Shown: piece after piece, positions 49,708-57,417 of the stretch | Layout of the letters: each line of letters begins with the position of its first letter | How positions within the stretch are numbered: position 1 is the first letter of the stretch | DNA from: Paucidesulfovibrio gracilis DSM 16080 | Lineage (GTDB): Bacteria > Desulfobacterota > Desulfovibrionia > Desulfovibrionales > Desulfovibrionaceae | NCBI RefSeq assembly: GCF_900167125.1 | Contig: NZ_FUYC01000003.1 | Coordinates: 347,996-411,995 of the forward strand | DNA length: 64,000 nucleotides | Reading direction: 5' to 3' | Notes under the pieces: generated by a model | What the model was told of the DNA's origin: nothing | What the model saw: only the letters and a program-made list of their open reading frames with translations | Database searches by the model: none | Position numbers and translations under genes: made by a program

Positions 49708-50205
49708 TTACTCCTGACGTGTTTCGGGTGAGGCGGTAAACCATGTTACCACGTCCCGCACCAAATGGAGGGTGAAGATCAGAAAACCGAAGGCAAGCAC
49801 AAACACGACGAGATATTCGGGAAAACCGAGGTTCATGGAACGGACCCCGGACGTTTGCATGGTCAGGCCGTAATCAACCATCCGCCAGGCGACTACGGCA
49901 AAAAGTCCCAATGCTGCTGACGTGGTGATCAGGTGGATGATGTCACGGACCTTTTTCGGCAAGAATCGGACAAAAATCTCCACACCAATATGGCTTCGAT
50001 GCCAGTGGGCTTCGGGGAGGCTGAGACCGACAACGAGTACGGCAAGCATGGTCACGATTTCTTCGGAACCGAAGAGAGGGGAGTCCCAAAACCGCCCCAC
50101 AACATCGGTTCCCGTGACTAGCGCCATAGCGCAAAGAGCTGTTGCGGCCACAGCGCGCATCACTTTTCGCATACCAGACAATGCGGAAAACAACGATTGC
50201 AGCAT
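49708..50205 (-). CDS. dctQ: TRAP transporter small permease DctQ
   Basis: 165 residues from the ATG at 50205. Four helices (AVAATALCAMALVTGTDVVG, IVTMLAVLVVGLSLPEAHWH, ITTSAALGLFAVVAWRMV, LVVFVLAFGFLIFTLHLV) with the conserved WHRSHIGVEIFVRFLPKKVR loop of DctQ. Confidence 0.88.
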   Translation of the reverse strand: MLQSLFSALSGMRKVMRAVAATALCAMALVTGTDVVGRFWDSPLFGSEEIVTMLAVLVVGLSLPEAHWHRSHIGVEIFVRFLPKKVRDIIHLITTSAALGLFAVVAWRMVDYGLTMQTSGVRSMNLGFPEYLVVFVLAFGFLIFTLHLVRDVVTWFTASPETRQE

Positions 50206-50246
50206 GGAACCTATTCCTTCCAATGTATATCCGTATGAACAAGATA

Positions 50247-50270
50247 CGGGCAGACCCAAAAGTCTGCCCG
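50247..50270 (-). other. Intercistronic hairpin between dctP and dctQ
   Basis: CGGGCAGAC (50247-50255) pairs with GTCTGCCCG (50262-50270), loop of six. Placed right after the dctP stop. Hairpins here commonly protect the binding-protein mRNA so that more DctP than permease is made; that role is inferred. Confidence 0.65.
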
Positions 50271-50293
50271 CTTCAAATTAAAAGCAGCAACGC

Positions 50294-51304
50294 TTAACGC
50301 AGCTCTTGGAGCGCGTCGCGGGTAAAACGTAAAACAGCGTCTCCATCCACTCCCCGGGCGGACACTTCATCCACGTATGTACGGAGCAGGGGAGCGGCAG
50401 CATTTTGCCAACGCTCAGCTTCCTCAGCAGCAAGCGGAACAATCTGATTACCTTGCTCAAGAAAAGCTGCTCGACCAACCTTGTCCGCCTCATCCCAGGC
50501 CTGTCCGTGCTTGGCGATCCACTCGGCATTAACTTCCTGGATAGCTTTCCGCACGTCGTCCGGCAGGGATTCCCAGCGGTCCTTGTTCATGACCACAAAA
50601 AAAGTCGTGGTGTATCCAGTGGAGTAGCTTTCGGTCATGTAGTCCACGACCTCGGCCATTTTCCACCCTTTGTTGGTTTCAACGGGATACATACCGCCAT
50701 CGACCACGCCTTTTTGGATGCTTTGATACGCCTCGGGCATGGATTGCGCCACGGGAGTCCCGCCAAGAGCTTGAACGAGTTGAGCACTGTTTCCAGTTGC
50801 CCTGAGCTTGAGTCCTTTGAGCTGCTCCAGGCGGGTGACCGAAATTTCCCGAGTATGCAAAAGACCCGGACCATGAGCGTTGAAATACATGACCTGCACA
50901 TCCTGCAGTTCCTGCGGTTGAAAATGCTCATACACGCTGTTGGCGACCTTGGTGGCCTGCATCCCCGAGGTGTATCCCAAGGGTAAATCCACAGCAGCCA
51001 TGACCGGGAATCGACCTCGGGAGTAGGCCAGGGCGGAAAAGCCGATGTCTGAGATACCCTCTACCACGCCGTCATAGCATTGTTTTGCCTTTGTCAGCGT
51101 GCCACCAGGATAGTAATCAATACGCACCTGACCGTCAGTACGGGCTTCAACCTCCCGACACCATTGCTCCGCAAGCTGTGACTGCACATGGGTTGGAGGG
51201 AAAAAACAACTGTAACTCAGGCGAAACTCACTGGCGTGCGTGGGCAGCACCCATAAGGACAACAAAACAGCGAGGCATCCTGTCAAAAGGGTACGGGGTC
51301 GCAT
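50294..51304 (-). CDS. dctP: TRAP transporter solute-binding protein DctP
   Basis: 336 residues from the ATG at 51304 with GGAG upstream. Signal peptide (LLTGCLAVLLSLWVLPTHAS). The mature part starts FRLSYSCFFPPTHVQSQLAE, and the LKGLKLRATGNSAQLVQALG stretch includes the Arg that usually holds the ligand carboxylate. Ligand unknown; an organic acid is expected for the family. Unusual FF and Cys (YSCFFPP) near the site differ from typical C4-dicarboxylate binders. Confidence 0.9.
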   Translation of the reverse strand: MRPRTLLTGCLAVLLSLWVLPTHASEFRLSYSCFFPPTHVQSQLAEQWCREVEARTDGQVRIDYYPGGTLTKAKQCYDGVVEGISDIGFSALAYSRGRFPVMAAVDLPLGYTSGMQATKVANSVYEHFQPQELQDVQVMYFNAHGPGLLHTREISVTRLEQLKGLKLRATGNSAQLVQALGGTPVAQSMPEAYQSIQKGVVDGGMYPVETNKGWKMAEVVDYMTESYSTGYTTTFFVVMNKDRWESLPDDVRKAIQEVNAEWIAKHGQAWDEADKVGRAAFLEQGNQIVPLAAEEAERWQNAAAPLLRTYVDEVSARGVDGDAVLRFTRDALQELR

Positions 51305-51306
51305 GA

Positions 51307-51942
51307 TCACTCCTTACATTCGGGCGTTCGGGCCGGGAAGCCCAGTTGATCGGACTCAGGAAAGCAGTGCGCCCGGGCAAGAAGCAGGGCAGCCCGGCGA
51401 ATGTCTTCACGGTCCAGCACATTGGTTTGTAGAACGTTTTGAATCAAAAAACCTTCGAACAGCGCGGTATTGAGAGAACCAATCTTCTCAGGCGGCACAT
51501 CGGTACAAACAAAATCTCCCAACAGTTTGGAAAAGATATCATTTGACAACCTGTACTTGCTCCGATTCAGCTCTGTCTGAAGTCGTTCATCACGAGAAGC
51601 ATGAATCGTAAACTCCAAAAAGACCTTGGACCAGTTCATATCATCCATAATTGATTCAAGAAAATCCCATATAACGTGAAAAACTTCTTCAAACGATGAA
51701 GCCTTTTGAATCTTTTTTGAACGATCACGACGGTATTGGTCCATCTTGCGTTCTAAAATTTCCAAAAAAATATCGTCTTTACCCGGCCAGTGGCTGTAAA
51801 AACTCCCCTTGGCATAGCCGGCAGCCTTGGTGATCTCGGAAATGGTCGTGGCGGCAAATCCTTTTTCACCAAACAAACGCATGGCGCAGACCAACAGCTC
51901 TTCTTTGGTCTGACGACTTTTTTCCTGCTGCCTGCGTGCCAT
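51307..51942 (-). CDS. TetR-family regulator
   Basis: 211 residues. N-terminal HTH (ATTISEITKAAGYAKGSFYS, then HWPGKDDIFLEIL) in the TetR order; helical C-terminal ligand domain. It is the first gene of the dctPQM run; dctP starts three bases after its stop. Two copies of a GGTCA-N5-TGACC dyad overlap its promoter, which points to autorepression and control of the transporter. Confidence 0.9.
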   Translation of the reverse strand: MARRQQEKSRQTKEELLVCAMRLFGEKGFAATTISEITKAAGYAKGSFYSHWPGKDDIFLEILERKMDQYRRDRSKKIQKASSFEEVFHVIWDFLESIMDDMNWSKVFLEFTIHASRDERLQTELNRSKYRLSNDIFSKLLGDFVCTDVPPEKIGSLNTALFEGFLIQNVLQTNVLDREDIRRAALLLARAHCFPESDQLGFPARTPECKE

Positions 51943-51958
51943 GTGCGCTCCGTCCTTT

Positions 51959-51991
51959 GGTCAAAAAGTGACCGATGGTCATTTACTGACC
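51959..51991. promoter_or_regulatory. Tandem TetR operator-like dyads
   Basis: GGTCA-AAAAG-TGACC (51959-51973) and GGTCA-TTTAC-TGACC (51977-51991), centre to centre 18 bases. They lie 16-48 bases upstream of the tetR start and just past the -10 of the promoter below. Confidence 0.75.
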
Positions 51992-51992
51992 C

Positions 51993-52021
51993 TAGGTATG
52001 AGCTTTTTCCTATGCTGTCAA
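51993..52021 (-). promoter_or_regulatory. Promoter of the tetR-dctPQM operon
   Basis: A perfect TTGACA -35 (minus strand, 52021-52016) with a 17-base spacer and a weak -10, TACCTA (51998-51993). The tandem operator begins two bases beyond, over the transcription start. Confidence 0.5.
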
Positions 52022-52129
52022 CAGGAAAAAATCACAGAAAAACAGACTATAAACATTTTCGAATTATATATCCGATACTGACAATCAAAAGAGCTTGAAG
52101 AAACACAAAAAGATGACTAAAAAATAATC

Positions 52130-52552
52130 ATGAAAAAGCATGACGCGCTATGCATTCTTGGTAAAGGGAGCCAATGGAAAGGGCTACTCGAGTTTGAAGG
52201 ATCCGGAACAATTGATTCTTTTTTTGAAGGTGACATACGTACAAGGGGACTTTTAACCATTGGCCCGAATGGAAAAGTGGCAGGCAGCCTTCAAGTTGGC
52301 GAATTGGAAGTGTACGGCAAAGTGGAAGGGGATGTTCAGGCCGAGCGAAAAGTGCTCTTACGTGACGGCGCAACCTTGACCGGCAACATAGATTCCCCTT
52401 GCCTGGCCAGTGAAGAAGGGGCTTCATTTACCGGCAAATTGAACATGCTTAGCGGAAAGGGCAGTCCGAGAGCTCGCCGCACAATGCTCGTGCGCCCCGC
52501 CCCGGCATTGCCGAAAGAAGCGGAGCGCCATCTATCTGACGTGGCTTCATAA
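52130..52552 (+). CDS. Bactofilin-family protein
   Basis: 140 residues. The core is a right-handed beta-helix of short repeats (IDSFFEGDIRTRGLLTIGPN, GKVAGSLQVGELEVYGKVEG, DVQAERKVLLRDGATLTGNI), the DUF583/bactofilin pattern. Short disordered ends. Bactofilins self-assemble into filaments in the cytoplasm. No M23 peptidase partner is next to it. Diverges from tetR. Confidence 0.87.
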   Translation: MKKHDALCILGKGSQWKGLLEFEGSGTIDSFFEGDIRTRGLLTIGPNGKVAGSLQVGELEVYGKVEGDVQAERKVLLRDGATLTGNIDSPCLASEEGASFTGKLNMLSGKGSPRARRTMLVRPAPALPKEAERHLSDVAS

Positions 52553-52625
52553 ACCAACGAGCAAGGGAAGGCGAAACACTTTTCCCTAATGGAATGGCCA
52601 GGAAAACTATTGTAGGCCGAGACGA

Positions 52626-53351
52626 TCAAGCAGGTTTTTCATAAGAATTCGCTAAAAGTAATGTAAGATAGGTGGGGTCTTCAACAAGGTTTTCAATTCC
52701 TCGACAAATTTTCTCTCGCTCCAAACCAATGCGACTTGCATACACGCAGTCATGCGCCATGTTATTGTGTCGCAACTGGTCGCGTATGACTGTAAAATTC
52801 TTATACGCCTTGAGAATTACAAAATTTCCCTTTTGCGACAACGTCTCGGCAAGAGCGTCTTCCGACATGGTCCCCGCAAGAATGTGCAAAGGCTGCTCTC
52901 CTTCAGCCAGAATTGTTTGCGTCAGTGCTGCGGCCTGCTGGAAAGAAGTAATGCCGGGAATAATCTCCACAGGGTAATCCGGGTACGCACGGCGCAAGGT
53001 CCGCAAAATGTACCCAACCGTGCTATACAACAGCGGATCCCCCAACGTAACAAGAACAACGTCCTCTCCTTTGTCCAGGCACTGCACCAACTTGTGGGTA
53101 TTTTCTTCCCAGGCATGCTGCAACACTTCGACATCATTCGTCATTGGGAAACGAAGCCGGCGCACCTCAACACCTTCTCGCAGATGCGGACGCATAATTC
53201 CCTCCGCAACGGAAAATCCGTTTTTGCTGGAGGAACTTGCAAAGATATGCTTTACGCGACGTAAAACCTGCACAGCCTTCAACGTCAACAAATCCGGATC
53301 GCCAGGGCCGACACCGATACCGTACAAAGTTCCTTTGGATATATTGGTCAT
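52626..53351 (-). CDS. cobI: Precorrin-2/cobalt-factor-II C20-methyltransferase
   Basis: 241 residues. Start TLYGIGVGPGDPDLLTLKAV (SAM/corrin methyltransferase loop), then VVLVTLGDPLLYSTVGYILR and EIIPGITSFQQAAALTQ. Fits CbiL/CobI, which adds the C20 methyl group. In anaerobes the substrate is cobalt-factor II. RBS GGAG; last gene of the cobalamin operon, starting just past the btuF stop. Confidence 0.9.
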   Translation of the reverse strand: MTNISKGTLYGIGVGPGDPDLLTLKAVQVLRRVKHIFASSSSKNGFSVAEGIMRPHLREGVEVRRLRFPMTNDVEVLQHAWEENTHKLVQCLDKGEDVVLVTLGDPLLYSTVGYILRTLRRAYPDYPVEIIPGITSFQQAAALTQTILAEGEQPLHILAGTMSEDALAETLSQKGNFVILKAYKNFTVIRDQLRHNNMAHDCVYASRIGLEREKICRGIENLVEDPTYLTLLLANSYEKPA

Positions 53352-53353
53352 TA

Positions 53354-54334
53354 TTATTTCAACTCCATTGCTTGATTTCTTTCATAAAATTCAGGGAATA
53401 AATCAGGATACAGAATCCCGGCCAAACGTTCTACGGCATCGACGTTCCGAGGCCCAGGACGGGAAAACATCTGTTCATCCACCTGAAAAACTTGTCCGGC
53501 TTGCACGGCAGGAAGCGAAGCAAAACGGGATGAACTCCGTACGTCCACAGGAACGGGATTCATCGGCCCTTGCTGTGACAGGTAAACCTCAGGAGCAAGA
53601 CGAAGAAGCTCCTCTTCACTGAGGCGTACCAATCGAGAGTGGAGGGTCACACAGTTTTTACCGCCCGCATGCAAAATAATGTCGTTTACGATGGATTTCT
53701 GCCCGGCAGCCAACAAATTTCCGGACCGAACTTCAAAAAAGACTTGAGGCGAACCATTTTTCGGCAGACGTTGCCGCACCGCCTCAAGACGCCGACGCAT
53801 CTGCGCAACCAATGCTTTCGCCTCTTTCCCTGCTCCTGTGAGATCCCCAATTTTGTTTATCATCGCAAAAAGCTGCACAAAATCAGACACATGAAAAACA
53901 GCAACTGGAATGCCAAACCGTTCCAAGGCTTGAACACTTTGCAATGCCGCGCTTCTTCCTCCCATTTGCAACACAAGGTCCGGCTGCATCCCGACAATGC
54001 GTTCCACATTGGGGCGCATGTGCGTCCCGATGCAAGGAAGCTCACAAATTTGGGGCGGAACTCGATCCGCCTTGGTTCGAGCTACAATCCGATCACCAAG
54101 ATTCATGCCGTAAAGAATTTCATTGAAGGCACCATAAAGCGCGACAACACGCCGGGCAGGACGCTCCAACAGCACGACTTGTCCCCGATCGTCCGTAATT
54201 CTGATGCTGTCAGCATGGACTGTGATCACTGGAACGATCATGCTCCAGCAGACCAGAACGAACAGGACTCGGCATGGCAAAGGCCTGGGGGGTTCCCGTT
54301 CCGGGATGAACACCGATCTTGATTGTCGTTTCAT
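53354..54334 (-). CDS. BtuF-like periplasmic corrinoid/metal-binding protein
   Basis: 326 residues from the ATG at 54334. An extended signal peptide with a hydrophobic core VLFVLVCWSMIVPVITVHAD. The mature part has ITDDRGQVVLLERPARRVVA and the clamshell halves (GIGTHMRP-like CIGTHMRPNVERIVGMQPDL, DEQMFSRPGPRNVDAVERLA) of class III binding proteins. Likely delivers cobalamin, a precursor or cobalt chelate to BtuC. It overlaps the end of the ATPase gene by about 125 bases. Confidence 0.85.
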   Translation of the reverse strand: MKRQSRSVFIPEREPPRPLPCRVLFVLVCWSMIVPVITVHADSIRITDDRGQVVLLERPARRVVALYGAFNEILYGMNLGDRIVARTKADRVPPQICELPCIGTHMRPNVERIVGMQPDLVLQMGGRSAALQSVQALERFGIPVAVFHVSDFVQLFAMINKIGDLTGAGKEAKALVAQMRRRLEAVRQRLPKNGSPQVFFEVRSGNLLAAGQKSIVNDIILHAGGKNCVTLHSRLVRLSEEELLRLAPEVYLSQQGPMNPVPVDVRSSSRFASLPAVQAGQVFQVDEQMFSRPGPRNVDAVERLAGILYPDLFPEFYERNQAMELK

Positions 54335-55061
54335 AAAGCTCACTCAGGGTGGATTCGGAAAAAAGAGGCTCCACCGGCCCATCATAGGCTACCCGACCAT
54401 TCTTCAAAAAAATGATCCGGGTACAATACAGTGCCGCCAGATTGATATCATGCAAGGCCACAACCGTAGTTGCGGCCTCCAGCTCGCGGACCAAATCAAA
54501 ACAGCGTACTCGCCAAGCCATATCCATGGCAGAAAATGCCTCATCAAGAAGTAACAGCCCTGCCTGCTGCGCCAAGGCACGTGCCAACAGGACACGCTGC
54601 AGTTCACCGCCGGACAGTCCGTTCACAGTACGATTTTGCAATTCAACCGTTCCCGTGGCTTCCAAAGCATGATCAACAACTGCCTCGTCCTCAGCATCGG
54701 CATGCCCCCAAAACGGGAGATGGGCATGCCGCCCCATGGCGACCATGGTTCTAACGCGTAATCCAAAGAGTGTTTCCACACGTTGCGGCACCACGGCGCA
54801 CAACCGGGCAACCCTGGCTGGCGACAAATCTTCGATTGGGATCCCGCTAAGAAACGCCTGACCGTTCCGCGCTTTCAACGCACCACAAATGCCAGATAAA
54901 AGAGTACTTTTTCCTGATCCATTGGGACCGAGCAAGGCAACAACCTCGCCTACGGCCAGCGAGACATTCACCCCATGGAGAACGCAAGAACGTGAACCAT
55001 AGCCCAGCGACCAATCGTTGCAGGTGAATACCGGCGGGTTGTGGGGGATGGTCGAGGTCAT
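54210..55061 (-). CDS. BtuD/FecE-like ABC transporter ATPase
   Basis: 283 residues from the ATG at 55061, which overlaps the btuC stop (ATGA) and has GGGGGGA upstream. Walker A LLGPNGSGKSTLLSG, Q-loop VVPQRVETLFGLRV, signature LSGGELQRVLLARALAQ, Walker B GLLLLDEAFSAMD, switch His in ALHDINLA. The last 40 residues run into the btuF gene; the family usually ends near the GTPQAF stretch, so this tail is longer than usual. Confidence 0.92.
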   Translation of the reverse strand: MTSTIPHNPPVFTCNDWSLGYGSRSCVLHGVNVSLAVGEVVALLGPNGSGKSTLLSGICGALKARNGQAFLSGIPIEDLSPARVARLCAVVPQRVETLFGLRVRTMVAMGRHAHLPFWGHADAEDEAVVDHALEATGTVELQNRTVNGLSGGELQRVLLARALAQQAGLLLLDEAFSAMDMAWRVRCFDLVRELEAATTVVALHDINLAALYCTRIIFLKNGRVAYDGPVEPLFSESTLSELYETTIKIGVHPGTGTPQAFAMPSPVRSGLLEHDRSSDHSPC

Positions 55062-56101
55062 CTTGAATCCCCCCGTTGCTTTCGTAATAGAAAACAAAAA
55101 AACGGACCACCCAGGAGCGCTGTAATCACCCCCACGGGAAGCTCCGCACCGCCGGATAGAATCACCCGGGCAGCCACATCAGACCAAACCAGCAGCAATC
55201 CGCCAAGCAGAGTGGAGTGGAGTAGAAGGGGTCCGTGCTCCGCACCGATCACCAGCCGCACCATATGTGGCACGACAAGCCCCACAAAACCGATGATTCC
55301 GGCTACAGCCACACCAGCGGCCGTTACCAATCCGGCACCGCCGAGCAAAATCACGCGGACACGGGTTGTAGACACTCCGAGCTGTCGGGCTTGTCGCTCG
55401 CCCAAAGAGAGAATATCCAACTCACGGGAATGTAGAAACATGACCACCAATCCTACCAAAGAATAAGGTAAAACCAGCAAGACGTGTTCCCAGCCCCGGC
55501 CCTGGAGGCTCCCCATAATCCAAAACACTATAGCGGAAACCGATTCCTCATTCAGCGCCTTTGAAAGGGAAATACAGGCCGACAGGAATGTGGATATGAC
55601 AATTCCCGCCAGAACCAATGTTTCCCGTCGCAATCGGCCACCGATGCTGCCCAAGGCGATCACCGCCACAAGCGCAACAAGAGCCCCGAAAAAAGCAGCC
55701 ACAGGCAGAGCCACAACACCGAACAGACCCGTGACGCCGGCAAGCCCAAGGGTAATGGCCAAGGATGCGCCGAATGCTCCTCCACTGGACACGCCCAATG
55801 TGAACGGATCCGCCAGAGGATTGCGCAACAACCCCTGAAAGACTACTCCCGAGGCTCCCAGTCCCGCACCAATGATCCAGGATAGACAAATGCGGCTGAG
55901 CCGAATATCCCAAATAATTGTGGCACCGGGAGAGTCGGCATTGCCTTCGGACAAAATGGAAACAACTTCATGAAAAGGGATGGGAAAAGCTCCGGGAAAA
56001 ATCGCCAAGAACAGCGAAACGATTGTCAGTACGATCATTCCCAAGACAAAGCCTGGGCGGTGATCACTCCTTGCTATCTTTCTTTTTCCCGGAGCTTCCA
56101 T
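55058..56101 (-). CDS. BtuC/FecD-like ABC transporter permease
   Basis: 347 residues, nine to ten helices. Family marks: LSRICLSWIIGAGLGASGVV, FQGLLRNPLADPFTLGVSSG, ELDILSLGERQARQLGVSTT and the C-terminal GFVGLVVPHMVRLVIGAEH, which contacts the ATPase. Imports corrinoid, haem or a metal chelate; the riboswitch and cbiK favour corrinoid or cobalt. Confidence 0.92.
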   Translation of the reverse strand: MEAPGKRKIARSDHRPGFVLGMIVLTIVSLFLAIFPGAFPIPFHEVVSILSEGNADSPGATIIWDIRLSRICLSWIIGAGLGASGVVFQGLLRNPLADPFTLGVSSGGAFGASLAITLGLAGVTGLFGVVALPVAAFFGALVALVAVIALGSIGGRLRRETLVLAGIVISTFLSACISLSKALNEESVSAIVFWIMGSLQGRGWEHVLLVLPYSLVGLVVMFLHSRELDILSLGERQARQLGVSTTRVRVILLGGAGLVTAAGVAVAGIIGFVGLVVPHMVRLVIGAEHGPLLLHSTLLGGLLLVWSDVAARVILSGGAELPVGVITALLGGPFFCFLLRKQRGDSR

Positions 56102-56119
56102 ATCTTGCCTTCTCAGAGG

Positions 56120-57025
56120 CTAGCGCAATTCTTCCAGGGCGTGATCAAGATGGTCCACCCAAATTTGAACCACGTTGTCAAACTCCGCACTTCCTTTAAG
56201 GACGGGTGTACAGTTGACCCCATCCGCAGTGAGGATCGAAATCCAGGAGTCCTCTTCAGGACCAGCCATATCATTGCGTGCATGATCCCCGGCAACAGAC
56301 ATGAAAGGAACGAGCCATGCCTTATGCACATCGTTTTTTTTCAGTTCAGCACGTACTTGATCCAAGCTCGGAGAGCCTTCGACCGTACCGATAAACGCAA
56401 GGGGGTCGCGCGCCCGAAGAATTTCCTGCATGGCTATATAATAGACGTTGCCCGGATGATGGGTTCCATGTCCCATGAACACTACGGCTTCATCCGAGGT
56501 GCGGTCCTCGGGTACATTTGCCAGCATCGCCTCAGCGGCTCGCTCCAGATCCGCTGTCACGGCAAGCAATGGAGCACCGACGCTCAGATGGGCAATGCCT
56601 CCGGGGAAACGAAACGCGTTCACCGTTTGCAACAGGCCATGAAATTCTTCTCCGGGAATAGTGTGCAACGACTGAACCGCAACGTGCGTAAATCCACTGT
56701 CAGCCATAGCCGCCAATGCCTGCATCGGAGACAGCAAATCTTTGCCTTCGGTCCGAGCCAGTTTCTCCCGAATGATATGCGATGTGAATGCCCATTGCAC
56801 AGGGATATCCGGGTATGCCGCATGTACTTTGGCCTCGATGTTCCGGAATGAGGCTTGTGCCTCGGGCATGCTGGAGCCGAAAGCAACCAGAAGGATGCCG
56901 AGTTTTTCTTCCTCGGGAACCGCAGACCCGTGTGCCGACGATAAACAGGGAAAGCTGACCACAATCGTGACGAGTGCCAAGGTCAGCGCAGCAAGCGAAG
57001 AGCGAAATTTGAAACCGAACTGCAT
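56120..57025 (-). CDS. cbiK: Exported sirohydrochlorin cobaltochelatase (CbiK type)
   Basis: 301 residues from the ATG at 57025, set by GGGAGG eight bases upstream; the longer frame to 57286 crosses the riboswitch and terminator. Signal peptide with core SLAALTLALVTIVVSFPCLS. CbiK marks: ILLVAFGSSMPEAQASFRNI, FTSHIIREKLA with the first active-site His, VFMGHGTHHPGN and VPFMSVAGDHARNDMAG with the metal-site His. Periplasmic CbiK (CbiKp) is known in Desulfovibrio vulgaris. It inserts Co2+ or Fe2+ into sirohydrochlorin or handles haem; the exported site suggests a metal-linked role with the importer genes that follow. Confidence 0.92.
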   Translation of the reverse strand: MQFGFKFRSSLAALTLALVTIVVSFPCLSSAHGSAVPEEEKLGILLVAFGSSMPEAQASFRNIEAKVHAAYPDIPVQWAFTSHIIREKLARTEGKDLLSPMQALAAMADSGFTHVAVQSLHTIPGEEFHGLLQTVNAFRFPGGIAHLSVGAPLLAVTADLERAAEAMLANVPEDRTSDEAVVFMGHGTHHPGNVYYIAMQEILRARDPLAFIGTVEGSPSLDQVRAELKKNDVHKAWLVPFMSVAGDHARNDMAGPEEDSWISILTADGVNCTPVLKGSAEFDNVVQIWVDHLDHALEELR

Positions 57026-57064
57026 GAATCCCTCCCAACGAGAGGGGGCTGTTAAGGAGAACAT

Positions 57065-57100
57065 ACAAAAAATCCCTTGCGGGGCAATGCACGCAAGGGG
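57065..57100 (-). terminator. Intrinsic terminator of the cobalamin riboswitch
   Basis: CCCTTGCG / CGCAAGGG stem (plus 57092-57099 and 57074-57081), followed in the minus direction by ATTTTTTG. Between the riboswitch and the cbiK start: the expression platform for transcription termination when cobalamin is bound. Confidence 0.85.
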
Positions 57101-57139
57101 CTGTCTCCTATACTGCTTTTGCGACAATAGCCCCGTGTC

Positions 57140-57345
57140 GAAAAGCATTATCCGAGGAACCAATGGGCAGGTTTTCCGGCTTGTTCCCCGCAATCTCGGC
57201 CTTCCCAAACGAGCGTTCAGTGACCACAATTGGAATGAGATACGGTTTACAGAACTTACGGCGGCGGGTCCGCTCCCGATTTGCACGGGATTCCCTTTTC
57301 ATTCGCCATGTCTCAGAAAGGCGAACACCCACTTGAATATGTATG
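57140..57345 (-). promoter_or_regulatory. Cobalamin (AdoCbl) riboswitch
   Basis: On the minus strand, in order: GGGTGTTCGC (57330), GGGAATCCCGTGCAAATCGG (from 57295), GAGCGGACCCGCCGCCGTAA (near 57268-57256, the B12-box area), CACTG (57222), GGGAAGGC (57206) and ACCTGCCC (57172). Together these match the conserved core of cobalamin riboswitches. The intrinsic terminator follows 45 bases on. It should repress the cbiK-btuCDF-cobI operon when cobalamin is plentiful. Confidence 0.92.
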
Positions 57346-57417
57346 TCAGGCAGAGGAAAAGAGTCAAGGGCATCTTGCCCCAGCCTTAGGCGGGGGCAAG
57401 AAATCCAGACGATACTA

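Noticed and set aside
57026..57286. Longer CbiK with 87 extra N-terminal residues
   Set aside because: That stretch is the riboswitch and its terminator; the signal peptide starts at 57025.
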